In this document: positions 43,691 through 51,355 of the stretch, one piece after another | How the letters are laid out: each line of letters opens with the position of its first letter | How positions within the stretch are numbered: position 1 is the first letter of the stretch | From: Cytobacillus oceanisediminis 2691 | GTDB taxonomy: Bacteria > Bacillota > Bacilli > Bacillales > Cytobacillaceae | Length of the DNA stretch: 64,000 bases | NCBI RefSeq assembly: GCF_000294775.2 | Contig: NZ_CP015506.1 | Location: 2,517,501-2,581,500 of the forward strand | Direction of reading: 5' to 3' | Made by a program: the position numbers and the translations under genes | Notes under the pieces: generated by a model | The model's database searches: none | The model's input: only the letters and a program-made list of their open reading frames with translations | Told to the model about the DNA's origin: nothing

Positions 43691-44479
43691 ATGAGAAAAA
43701 TTAAACTGTTGCTAGCCATTACCATGATTACTGTACTGCCTATATTCTTATCTGCCTGTCAGGCACAAGGAGGAGAAGGAACAGGCTTTTTCCATCATTA
43801 TTTTGTCGATCCGTTTGCATTGGCAATACATGGAACAGCTGTTTTCTTTCATGGCAATTTCGGCCTGGCTATTATCTTCATTACCATAATGATTAGGCTG
43901 ATATTAATGCCATTAATGCTCAAACAATATAAAAATCAAAGCTTAATGAAAGAAAAAATGGATAAGTTAAAACCTGAACTTGAAAAAATCCAGCAAAAGC
44001 TGAAAACAGCGAAAAAACCACAGGAGCAGCAAAAGCTGCAGCAGGAAATGTTTGGTTTGTATCAATCTCATGGAGTAAATCCTTTGAATGCTGCAGGATG
44101 TCTGCCAATCTTTATACAAATGCCCATTCTGATGGGGTTCTATTATGCCATAAGAGGAAATCAGGAAATTGCTGCACATTCGTTTCTCTGGTTCAATCTT
44201 GGTCATTCTGATATTTGGATCACAATCATTGCAGGAATTGTGTACTATCTTCAGTACCGGTTCACTCTAACTAATATGACTGCTCAAACGCCAAAGCAAA
44301 TGAAATTGATTGGTTTATTATCTCCTGTAATGATTATGCTGGTTTCTTTAAATGCACCTGCAGCTTTGCCGCTATATTGGACTGCGGGCGGAATATTTTT
44401 AGTTTTTCAATCATGGCTTGGCAGAAGATTATATACAAAAGATAAACCTGATGCTGTGCAGATCATGTCAGAATCATAA
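43691..44479 (+). CDS. yidC2: YidC/Oxa1-family membrane insertase, YidC2-like
   Basis: 262 residues. Lipoprotein-type signal with lipobox LSAC near residue 23, then the Oxa1 core: FITIMIRLILMPLML with the conserved Arg of the hydrophilic groove, a cytoplasmic coiled-coil loop (KMDKLKPELEKIQQKLK), PILMGFYYAIR, LGHSDIWITIIAG and ALPLYWTAGG. Gram-positive length without the large periplasmic domain. Inserts membrane proteins with or without SecYEG. The ATG is 9 nt after GGGAGGT; the TTG three codons earlier touches the ribosome site. The upstream leader suggests induction when the primary YidC is limiting. Confidence 0.92.
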   Translation: MRKIKLLLAITMITVLPIFLSACQAQGGEGTGFFHHYFVDPFALAIHGTAVFFHGNFGLAIIFITIMIRLILMPLMLKQYKNQSLMKEKMDKLKPELEKIQQKLKTAKKPQEQQKLQQEMFGLYQSHGVNPLNAAGCLPIFIQMPILMGFYYAIRGNQEIAAHSFLWFNLGHSDIWITIIAGIVYYLQYRFTLTNMTAQTPKQMKLIGLLSPVMIMLVSLNAPAALPLYWTAGGIFLVFQSWLGRRLYTKDKPDAVQIMSES

Positions 44480-44485
44480 TTATAT

Positions 44486-44520
44486 GAGGAGCGGGCTTAA
44501 TGCCCTGCTCCTTTTTTGTT
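44486..44520 (+). terminator. Terminator after yidC2
   Basis: GAGGAGCGGGC-TTAAT-GCCCTGCTCC followed by TTTTTT. Confidence 0.88.
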
Positions 44521-44594
44521 TATTTTATTAAAGAATCTGAATAAGAGCACCTATTCATGGAAAGATAAGGGGGAAAACGGAAGGAGGAAAGTGA

Positions 44595-45149
44595 ATGATC
44601 AAGAGGAAATTATTTTTGGCAGGGGCCTTGTCAGCTGCATTGCTTGCAGGCTGCGGCATGAATGACGCGGATATGAATGAAACAGCTCAAAGAAACAGAG
44701 ACTTGACAGAGCCTACAAAAGTAAACGACAGCAACTATGGCGAAAATGGACGCACAACTGAACCGGGGATTGATCTTACCCGCACAGGAACGGACAATGA
44801 AAATCAAAATGAATCCCCGCGAATGAAGGTTGCTGATAAAGCTGCCGATAAAATTACTTCCATTCCAGAGGTTGAGACTGCGAATGTAATCGTGACAGAT
44901 AATAATGCCTATGTTGCCGCACGCTTGAGTGATGGAAATGGAGATTTGACTAAGGATGTCGAGGGGAAGATTTCAGATCAGGTTAAAGCAGTCGATCAGG
45001 ATATTGATAATGTATACGTTTCTGTTAACCCCGACTTTTATGATCGAATGACAGGATATACAGAGGACATTCGAGCTGGTCAGCCAATCGAAGGATTTTT
45101 TGATGAATTTACAGAAACTGTCCGCAGAATTTTCCCTGCACAAAGGTAA
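44595..45149 (+). CDS. YhcN/YlaJ-family sporulation lipoprotein
   Basis: 184 residues. Signal peptide with lipobox LAGC (Cys20), a polar Asn/Thr/Glu-rich linker (about 22-75), then the YhcN/YlaJ domain (AADKITSIPEVETANVIVTD, NAYVAARL, ISDQVKAVDQDIDNVYVSVNPDF). Family members are spore inner-membrane or forespore lipoproteins. AAGGAGGAAAGTGA precedes the ATG. Monocistronic with a bidirectional terminator. Confidence 0.9.
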   Translation: MIKRKLFLAGALSAALLAGCGMNDADMNETAQRNRDLTEPTKVNDSNYGENGRTTEPGIDLTRTGTDNENQNESPRMKVADKAADKITSIPEVETANVIVTDNNAYVAARLSDGNGDLTKDVEGKISDQVKAVDQDIDNVYVSVNPDFYDRMTGYTEDIRAGQPIEGFFDEFTETVRRIFPAQR

Positions 45150-45184
45150 AAAAAGAAAACGGCCTTCATAAGGCCGTTTTCTTT
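45150..45184. terminator. Bidirectional terminator
   Basis: AAAGAAAACGGCCTT-CATA-AGGCCGTTTTCTTT between the convergent lipoprotein and DUF6501-like genes. Confidence 0.9.
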
Positions 45185-45190
45185 AATGAA

Positions 45191-45394
45191 TTAAGCATCC
45201 TGGAAATAGTCTTTATAAAATCCGCTTACTTTTCCGGAATTGTCTTCGATGAAATAGAATTCTTCAGTTTCATTTTTTACGTTATAGATATTCCCTGCTG
45301 TTAAAGCCCGGTTTACAATGTATTTTGCTGCATCTGTATGCACGCATTTTACTTTTTTCAATGTTTCTCGTTCATGCCATTTTAAATGAATCAT
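45191..45394 (-). CDS. Small DUF6501-like protein
   Basis: 67 residues (MIHLKWHERETLKKVKCVHT, AAKYIVNRALTAGNIYNVK, NETEEFYFIEDNSGKVSGFY). The pattern is that of a small conserved Bacillus protein (DUF6501-like) with a predicted beta-rich fold. Start at the ATG after GAAGGAGTGGCAATT; the GTG three codons upstream overlaps the ribosome site. Role unknown. Confidence 0.65.
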   Translation of the reverse strand: MIHLKWHERETLKKVKCVHTDAAKYIVNRALTAGNIYNVKNETEEFYFIEDNSGKVSGFYKDYFQDA

Positions 45395-45440
45395 AATTGC
45401 CACTCCTTCACAGTCTGCATACTTTATTGATTAGTATTTA

Positions 45441-45683
45441 TTATAAAGAATACGAACTGCTGTCTGCAATAAGATTCTCTTTAACTTCTGGCATTAACTT
45501 CATTAATTTCCGGAATCTCCTGATTTTATCCGCTTCAAAGGTATACACTTCTCCCGTTATTGTGTTTTTCATTGTTACATAGTTAATTTCACAGATTTGG
45601 TCTATTCGTACAAACTCTAAATTGTCATAATGTTCGTTATCATATTCCACTTCATAAAAGCCATTATCTGCTATAATTTTCAT
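45441..45683 (-). CDS. Small hypothetical protein
   Basis: 80 residues (MKIIADNGFYEVEYDNEHYD, FVRIDQICEINYVTMKNT, GEVYTFEADKIRRFRKLMK). Start at the ATG after AGAAGG. Although its frame continues upstream without a stop into the VOC pseudogene's last segment, the ribosome site and composition mark an independent gene. Family not recognised. Confidence 0.6.
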   Translation of the reverse strand: MKIIADNGFYEVEYDNEHYDNLEFVRIDQICEINYVTMKNTITGEVYTFEADKIRRFRKLMKLMPEVKENLIADSSSYSL

Positions 45684-45764
45684 TTTGATGACCTTCTTTC
45701 TAAGATGATGGCAAAGGTAATATACCACCCGCTTAGCCTGTTTCAAACCACCAATTAAAAATTT

Positions 45765-46212
45765 TGCATATTTTATTCCTTCCCATTCACTTAAGTACGT
45801 TGGATTCAAGTAAGGTCTTGCTTCCCCTTCTAAGACAGCTATATATTCTAATGAATGGCCGTCTGGATCATAAAAATATACCGAAGCAGCTGGCATCCAA
45901 GTATGGACAATCGGCTCTTTCGGTGGTAGGCCAAAGCATTCCCTCGCCTCGATTCCTTTTTCCTTAAAAAAGGCATAGTTCCCCGCAGCTTGGCTGGCGA
46001 AACGGAAAACGCAATATGACTTCTCTTAATCGGGGAGTCTTTTGTTTCCCAGATGCCCAGCATGTTTCTTTATTTTCCCCCAAAAAGAAAAATGCTGCTT
46101 TCCTGTCTTCTATTCTGTACGCTGCTTTAAAGCCAAGGTTTTCATAAAACTCGATGCTTCGTTCCAAGTTGGCTGAATCAAGATGTGCTTCATATAATTT
46201 TGCTCCATGCAT
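45765..46212 (-). pseudogene. VOC/glyoxalase-family pseudogene with two frameshifts
   Basis: Piece 1 (from 46212): MHGAKLYEAHLDSANLERSI, ENLGFKAAYRIEDRKAAFFFLGENKE. Piece 2, shifted: MLGIWETKDSPIKRSHIAFSV. Piece 3, shifted again from about 45985: YAFFKEKGIEARECFGLPPK, VHTWMPAASVYFYDPDGHSLEYIAVLEG and LSEWEG. Together these make one complete VOC metalloenzyme-like protein (conserved DPDGHSLE near the end), but no single frame encodes it. Shifts lie near 46062 and 45990. It has a good start with GGAGGACCAT upstream. Sequencing error is the alternative explanation. Confidence 0.75.
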
Positions 46213-46319
46213 GGTATGGTCCTCCTATTCCATATTAACTGCCTTTATTGTAGAAGAATCAGCAGCCATACAATATAGAAAAAAGGATGAACATATGCTC
46301 ATCCTTAAGTCTTATGCTG

Positions 46320-47189
46320 CTATGCATCCAATCTAATTTGAACACCCAGTGTTTCCAGCTGCTGTTCAAGCTTCCGGTAATAATCGTCACTTACTCTGCC
46401 TCTTGCCCCCCGGAGAATTTCAAGAGCGTAATGATCTGGCGGGGGAAGCTCGCCCTTTTTATTGTAGACATGAAAAGTCAGGACATCTTCATATAACTTA
46501 TCTCCAACTTTGACATTCACAAAGGCAGGACGATACCATTGACCATAAAAACCTTCTCTATGGAACAGGTATTCAACTCCTTCATAAGGAAGTTCATATA
46601 GAACTCCTTCTGTGACGCCGCCATTTTCTATAATGTCCGCCCTTCCTCCATCATCCCTGGAAAATAGGTATTGCATCGAATAACCGGTGAGCGTCCCCCC
46701 GCCGACAATGCTTTTAAAATGATGATCTACCTTTGCCACACAAAACCGCTCATCATCCATGCAGGAACCGTATGCAAAATAAAAGGTCTTTTCGGGCTTA
46801 TCCTTCATTAAACGGTAGAGCTTCCAATCTCCATAAAGAATGGGTTCGGCTAAAAGATCATCCCGGCAAGAGACGTATACTAGTGCATTTGCCTCTCCTG
46901 CATCAGTATGAACAGTCTGTTCCACCCGATCATATAAATTATCTTTCCTGCCCGGGATAAAATCTTCAAGTTCATCCAGGTCAGTGAAATGATCTAAATG
47001 CACTTCATAAAGCTCTCCATATACTTTTTGGTCAAGTGATGGTTTCATAGAGGGATAGCCGAGTCCAGTATCATATAACTCCCCATATACCCATGCCTGC
47101 TCGGCAATGCAGGGACTGCCTTTTAAAACAAAGTGATTTGACTCATGTTTTCTTAAGGTTCCATAAACAAACAGCTTTTGTGTTGTCAT
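46320..47189 (-). CDS. ykqA: Double gamma-glutamylcyclotransferase-like protein, YkqA-like
   Basis: 289 residues with two GGCT-like (AIG2/BtrG) domains. The N-terminal one begins KLFVYGTLRKHESNH and carries YGELYDTGLGYPS; the C-terminal one begins TFYFAYGSCMDDERF and contains GVLYELPYEGVEYL. B. subtilis YkqA has the same two-domain arrangement. A gamma-glutamyl amine or peptide substrate is possible but unproven. ATG 9 nt after AAGGGGGAG. Confidence 0.85.
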   Translation of the reverse strand: MTTQKLFVYGTLRKHESNHFVLKGSPCIAEQAWVYGELYDTGLGYPSMKPSLDQKVYGELYEVHLDHFTDLDELEDFIPGRKDNLYDRVEQTVHTDAGEANALVYVSCRDDLLAEPILYGDWKLYRLMKDKPEKTFYFAYGSCMDDERFCVAKVDHHFKSIVGGGTLTGYSMQYLFSRDDGGRADIIENGGVTEGVLYELPYEGVEYLFHREGFYGQWYRPAFVNVKVGDKLYEDVLTFHVYNKKGELPPPDHYALEILRGARGRVSDDYYRKLEQQLETLGVQIRLDA

Positions 47190-47255
47190 TAGCACTTGCT
47201 CCCCCTTTTTATTCTCTTTTGTTTATTATACTATCATTTTCAGAAGATTCTTTTC

Positions 47256-47290
47256 AAAAAAATAGGACGGAGAATATTCCCCGTCCTAGC
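47256..47290 (-). terminator. Terminator overlapping a small gene's stop
   Basis: On the minus strand, TAGGACGGGGAATATTCTCCGTCCTA followed by TTTTTTT; the TAG is the stop codon of the gene at 47286-47444. Confidence 0.85.
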
Positions 47291-47444
47291 TGCATTGGCA
47301 TACTGTGAACTTTTTTGCTAAAGGAAGCCTGCAGCACAATTTTTCCTTCGTATTTTCCTGAAATGGATCAGCCGTGTTTAGTTCAGCAATTTCCTTAAGC
47401 TTAGCTTTATTTAAAATTTCTATGACATAGATGTCCTCATACAT
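47286..47444 (-). CDS. Small Cys-containing hypothetical protein
   Basis: 52 residues (MYEDIYVIEILNKAKLKEIA, ELNTADPFQENTKEK, CCRLPLAKKFTVCQCS). A GAAGGGAGA site lies upstream of the ATG at a slightly long distance. Four Cys in the last 16 residues suggest metal binding. The terminator stem begins at its stop codon, which supports it being a real gene. Unrecognised family. Confidence 0.6.
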   Translation of the reverse strand: MYEDIYVIEILNKAKLKEIAELNTADPFQENTKEKLCCRLPLAKKFTVCQCS

Positions 47445-47561
47445 TTTCCATTTCTCCCTTCACTTTATCTTTAATCTCATTTTATATACTTTCACGCAGT
47501 AAAACATTGGCTGGGAGATTGAGATTTATTAAGACTTATGAATGAGGGAAGGCGGAGTTCC

Positions 47562-47598
47562 ATAAAAAAACCTGCTGGAAAAGTCCCAACAGGTTAAA
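47562..47598 (-). terminator. Terminator after the acyl-CoA synthetase gene
   Basis: On the minus strand, AACCTGTTGGGACTTTTCCAGCAGGTT followed by TTTTT. Confidence 0.85.
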
Positions 47599-47604
47599 TG
47601 TCCT

Positions 47605-49257
47605 TTATTTCAATGTATTTGCTTTTTCAATGACTTCTTTAGCCTGTTCACGCAATTTGAATTTCTGGATTTTTCCGGATGCTGTCATTGGATACTGCTT
47701 AGTAAACTCAATATAGCGGGGGATTTTATGGCGTGAAATTTTCCCTTTGCAGTATTCCCGAAGGTCGGCTGGTGTTAATTCAGCGTCTTCTTTAAGGATT
47801 ATCCAGGCGACCACTTCCTCACCATATACGGCATCTGGGACTCCAACTACCTGAACGTCCAGGATCGCTGGATGCGTATAAAGAAATTCTTCAATTTCGC
47901 GGGGATATATATTCTCTCCTCCGCGAATGATCATATCCTTTAGTCTTCCAGTGATTTTACAGTACCCGTTCTCATCCATTACAGCGAGATCACCTGTATG
48001 GAGCCAGCCTTCTTCATCAATGGCTTCTTTCGTAGCATCAGGATTTTTATAATATCCCTTCATGACATGATAGCCCCTTGTACACAATTCCCCTTGTTCT
48101 CCAGTAGGTACTTCATTATTGGTGCCTGGTTCCACAATTTTTACTTCCACATTCGGCAGTGCTCTTCCCACAGATTCCACTCTCAGCTCAATCGGATCAT
48201 CCGTCCGTGTCTGCGTAATAACGGGAGAGGATTCTGTTTGTCCATAAGCAATGGTTATTTCGCTTGCACCCATTCTTTCAATAACGCCTTTCATGACTTC
48301 AATAGGGCAATTGGATCCAGCCATTATGCCAGTGCGGAGAGTCGATAGATCATACTTTGAGAAGTCGGGATCATTCAGCTCTGCAATAAACATTGTCGGC
48401 ACCCCATGCAGGCCTGTACATTTCTCATCCTGGACCGTCTTCAGAACGGCTTTAGGACTGGACTCCTGGACCGGCACAATGGTTGCGCCGACGGATATGC
48501 ATGCCATCGTTCCCAGCACGCACCCGAAACAATGGAAAAACGGAACAGGAATACATAAGCGGTCATCTTTTGTTAAACGCATGCAATTTGCAATATTATA
48601 GCCATTATTAACAATGTTGTTATGGGTTAGCATAACCCCTTTTGGAAAGCCTGTCGTCCCTGATGTGTATTGCATATTGATGGCATCGTCCGGATCCAGG
48701 CTCTCCATACGCTCATTGAGTTCTGCGTCTGGAACTGATTCGCCCATCCTGATCATATCTTCCCAGCTGTAAGTTCCGGGAAAACGTTTTTCTCCCATCA
48801 CGATAACATTTTTTAAAAAAGGAAGTCTTTTGCTTTTCAGCTGCCCTGGCTCAGAATCCTTAAGTTCCGGGACGATACTGTATAGCATTTCTATGTAGGA
48901 GGTTTCTCTGAACTTTTCCATCAGAACAATGGTTGTACTGTCAGATTGCTTTAATAGATATTCAAGCTCAGCAGCTTGATAGTTTGTATTAACTGTTACA
49001 AGGACAGCCCCCATTTTGCCTGTTGAGAACTGGCATGTAAGCCACTCGGGCGTATTGGTTGACCATGCGGCAATATGCTCTCCTTTTTCAAGACCCAGCT
49101 TCATAAACCCTTTGGCAGCAAGCCTGCAATATTCATTAAACTCCTTATAACTCATTCGGAGCCCGCGATCTGCGTAAACTACTGCTTCGTGATTCGGGTG
49201 AAGGCCGGCTTTCTCCTCCAGGAGCTTCCCTACTGTTAGGTTCAATAATTCCGTCAT
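47605..49257 (-). CDS. yngI: Acyl-CoA synthetase (AMP-forming), YngI-like
   Basis: 550 residues, ANL superfamily. A3 motif MQYTSGTTGFPKGVMLTH, A5 YGQTESSPV, A8 HTGDLAVMDENGY and GRLKDMIIRGGENIYPREIEEFL, and the C-terminal catalytic Lys in MTASGKIQKFKLRE. Activates a medium- or long-chain carboxylic acid to the CoA thioester via an adenylate. Start at the ATG after AAGGAGGATTTCTGG, excluding a 12-codon upstream extension. Single gene. Confidence 0.92.
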   Translation of the reverse strand: MTELLNLTVGKLLEEKAGLHPNHEAVVYADRGLRMSYKEFNEYCRLAAKGFMKLGLEKGEHIAAWSTNTPEWLTCQFSTGKMGAVLVTVNTNYQAAELEYLLKQSDSTTIVLMEKFRETSYIEMLYSIVPELKDSEPGQLKSKRLPFLKNVIVMGEKRFPGTYSWEDMIRMGESVPDAELNERMESLDPDDAINMQYTSGTTGFPKGVMLTHNNIVNNGYNIANCMRLTKDDRLCIPVPFFHCFGCVLGTMACISVGATIVPVQESSPKAVLKTVQDEKCTGLHGVPTMFIAELNDPDFSKYDLSTLRTGIMAGSNCPIEVMKGVIERMGASEITIAYGQTESSPVITQTRTDDPIELRVESVGRALPNVEVKIVEPGTNNEVPTGEQGELCTRGYHVMKGYYKNPDATKEAIDEEGWLHTGDLAVMDENGYCKITGRLKDMIIRGGENIYPREIEEFLYTHPAILDVQVVGVPDAVYGEEVVAWIILKEDAELTPADLREYCKGKISRHKIPRYIEFTKQYPMTASGKIQKFKLREQAKEVIEKANTLK

Positions 49258-49449
49258 CCAGAAATCCTCCTTGGTATATGATGATCTATTCATTGTGTAA
49301 AGAGTTCCCTAAGATGCTGATCTAAAACGCTTACATTTTATGTTATCATATATTGCTGAATATTCAATATTTTCATATATTGATAACTTATAAATTTTTC
49401 CGGCTCAATTCTCATAACTATAGATTCATCTAATGTGGATTCTCCATAA

Positions 49450-49485
49450 TAAAAAAACTGCCCTTTAATATAGGAGCAGCTTCTT
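49450..49485 (-). terminator. Terminator after yjbQ
   Basis: On the minus strand, GCTGCTCC-TATATTAAA-GGGCAGTTTTTTT: an imperfect stem. Confidence 0.7.
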
Positions 49486-49497
49486 TTATGTTCAATC

Positions 49498-49890
49498 TTA
49501 AATTTTTACATAAAATGTCCTCGTCCTTGGTCCGTCAAATTCACAAAAGTAAATACCCTGCCAGGTGCCCAGAAGCAGCTGTCCTTCTGTAATGACGATA
49601 TGCTGTGAGGAACCGACAGTGACCGCTTTCATATGCGCTGCGGTATTCCCTTCCATATGAAGGTCTTTTTGCTGATCCCAAGGATATATTTCATCGAATC
49701 GGCGGATCAAATCTGTCTTAACATCCGGATCTGCATTCTCATTTATGGTGATGCCGGCAGTTGTATGCGGGCAATAGACGATTGCTGCTCCTTCAGCGAT
49801 TCCGCACTGGTTAATGTATGCCTGTACTTCTGAAGTTATTTCGAGAAACTGGTCTCGTTCAGAAGTGTTTACAGTGAATTTCCTTAACAA
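49498..49890 (-). CDS. yugU: YjbQ-family protein (UPF0047; YugU-like), TTG start
   Basis: 130 residues. IVYCPHTTAGITINENADPD and HMEGNTAAHMKAVTVGSS, then GTWQGIYFCEFDGPRTR, define the YjbQ fold (reported thiamin-phosphate synthase-like side activity; true role unclear). The TTG start lies 7 nt after AAAGGAGG; the longer frame starting upstream runs through that ribosome site. Thirteen bases separate it from the preceding VOC gene, so they form an operon. Confidence 0.85.
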   Translation of the reverse strand: MLRKFTVNTSERDQFLEITSEVQAYINQCGIAEGAAIVYCPHTTAGITINENADPDVKTDLIRRFDEIYPWDQQKDLHMEGNTAAHMKAVTVGSSQHIVITEGQLLLGTWQGIYFCEFDGPRTRTFYVKI

Positions 49891-49903
49891 TGGGCTTCCT
49901 CCT

Positions 49904-50698
49904 TTAAAAATAAACAGCTTCAAATAGGGTTATTTCTTTTTCAAGGCCAGGCGATAGCTGAACAGCAAAGGGCTTCTCTCCTCTTTTTTTCAGAACTTCC
50001 AAAACCCTTCCTTCATCCAGTAATGGCTGGCAAAAGGTGAGTTTTACTGATCCAATTCCAATGGATGCTCTCTTCTCTTTTCCATTGCTGTTTATGTAAA
50101 CATCAGCCATGAAATTCGGCATAATCGCCTTCCATGACTCCGCAGACTTTTCACAGTCATTGGAGGCTATAAACACTTCTTCGATTTTTTTATTTTCAAG
50201 GTTTTCATCAATAAAGCCAAGATGTCGCAGTTCTTCAAATCTTCTATCGTCTTCCACGCCCCAGTCAATAAAGAAAGGATATTTATAATGTGGGTTTTCT
50301 TTAAAGAACAGCATCTTCCACGAAAGCAAGCTTCCATCCTGCCTCTTTCTGCTTCCTTCAAAAATTGGAAGGGACTCAAAGCCTTTCCTCTTTAATTCAG
50401 CCTTTAGCTCTTCAATATTACTGGTTCGGAAGCAGAGCTGCCCGATGCCTTCCCCTGACGGGAGTTCATCTGTCAGCTGTTTAATGAGCGGGTTTTCAGC
50501 AGCAGCGGCAATATGATTTGATTCAATTGATAAAAATTCAATGTATGACTGCCCGATATATAAAAGGCTGTTATATGTCCCCCAGTTCTCATGGCTTCCT
50601 CCCAATACTGCTTTATATCCCACATTCCCCCATTTCTTCACTGGTTCAGATGGTTCAGCTTTAATAAAGTGTACGAGATGGTCTAGTGCCAGATTCAT
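49904..50698 (-). CDS. VOC superfamily (glyoxalase-like) protein
   Basis: 264 residues. LALDHLVHFIKAEPSEPVKKW, then GGSHENWGTYNSLLYIG and YIEFLSIE form the first beta-alpha-beta module (Glyoxalase_3-like); a second module follows from about 160. Metal ligands plausible at His7 and Glu of YIEFLSIE. Substrate unknown. Co-transcribed with yugU. AAGGAGGAAGCCGCTA lies upstream of the ATG. Confidence 0.8.
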   Translation of the reverse strand: MNLALDHLVHFIKAEPSEPVKKWGNVGYKAVLGGSHENWGTYNSLLYIGQSYIEFLSIESNHIAAAAENPLIKQLTDELPSGEGIGQLCFRTSNIEELKAELKRKGFESLPIFEGSRKRQDGSLLSWKMLFFKENPHYKYPFFIDWGVEDDRRFEELRHLGFIDENLENKKIEEVFIASNDCEKSAESWKAIMPNFMADVYINSNGKEKRASIGIGSVKLTFCQPLLDEGRVLEVLKKRGEKPFAVQLSPGLEKEITLFEAVYF

Positions 50699-50906
50699 TA
50701 GCGGCTTCCTCCTTTCAGCAATCTATTTATATAAATCTTACCTTCGGTTTGTATTCGAGTCCACTATCAGCTGCTGAAATGCGCCGCAAAAAATGTCATC
50801 ATAATGAAATAAATCTTTTCTTTATAAAGGGTTCACAAAAACTTAAAAAACCTTTACAATAATTAAAAATAGAATATTCAATCCATTTAACCAGGAGGTA
50901 TGCATA

Positions 50907-51038
50907 ATGAAAATTATGAGTAATGAACAGCTGGTCGTCTCGTATCGTGATGCATTGAAGTCAGGGTCTGAAAAGGAATGGATTAGGATATTAAAAACTG
51001 AAATTCAAAAACGGGGATTGAAGCCGTTTAAAGAGTAA
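50907..51038 (+). CDS. sda: Sda-like sporulation kinase inhibitor family protein
   Basis: 43 residues: MSNEQLVVSYRDALKSG, EWIRILKTEIQKRGL. The two short helices and the pattern S.E.L..SY..A...E.I..L..EI.(K/R)RGL resemble Sda, which blocks KinA-type sporulation kinases when DNA replication is disturbed. AGGAGGTATGCATA precedes the ATG. No clear DnaA box (TTATCCACA) is seen immediately upstream, unlike B. subtilis sda. Terminator follows. Confidence 0.6.
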   Translation: MKIMSNEQLVVSYRDALKSGSEKEWIRILKTEIQKRGLKPFKE

Positions 51039-51083
51039 GTTTCAACTTAATAGTAATTTGCCAAATACTTAGTAAATATGTAG

Positions 51084-51112
51084 GAGCGGGAGCTATTCCC
51101 GCTTTTTTTAAT
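51084..51112 (+). terminator. Terminator after the sda-like gene
   Basis: GAGCGGGA-GCTA-TTCCCGCT followed by TTTTTT; its T run reaches into the stop codon of the convergent small gene. Confidence 0.85.
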
Positions 51113-51242
51113 ATTTCCGCAAGTATGCTGAAAGATTATTAGCCTTTTTAATATTTTCATATTCCTGTTCACTGAGAACACCGAGTTTCTTTAAAACCGT
51201 ACTGTATTGCAGTATCTTCATTTGTCTTCGTCTCAAGCTCAT
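51108..51242 (-). CDS. Small basic hypothetical protein
   Basis: 44 residues (MSLRRRQMKILQYSTVLKKL, GVLSEQEYENIKKANNL, AYLRKY), helical and basic. AAAGCAGGTG precedes the ATG with short spacing. Convergent with the sda-like gene, overlapping its terminator. Family not recognised. Confidence 0.55.
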   Translation of the reverse strand: MSLRRRQMKILQYSTVLKKLGVLSEQEYENIKKANNLSAYLRKY

Positions 51243-51316
51243 CACCTGCTTTTTAATATATTATGCATAACAAGTACAATGTTTCCTTAATGCAAATAAT
51301 TTTCAATAAAGAAAAA

Positions 51317-51350
51317 AATAAAACCAGAGCCGATTCCGCTCTGGTTTCTA
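51317..51350 (-). terminator. Terminator after odhB
   Basis: On the minus strand, AAACCAGAGC-GGAATC-GGCTCTGGTTT followed by TATTTTTTT. Confidence 0.85.
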
Positions 51351-51355
51351 TTTTA

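Noticed and set aside
45684..45896. 151-residue protein joining the VOC end to the downstream small gene
   Set aside because: This is a frame that happens to stay open between the third VOC fragment and a separate gene that has its own ribosome site.
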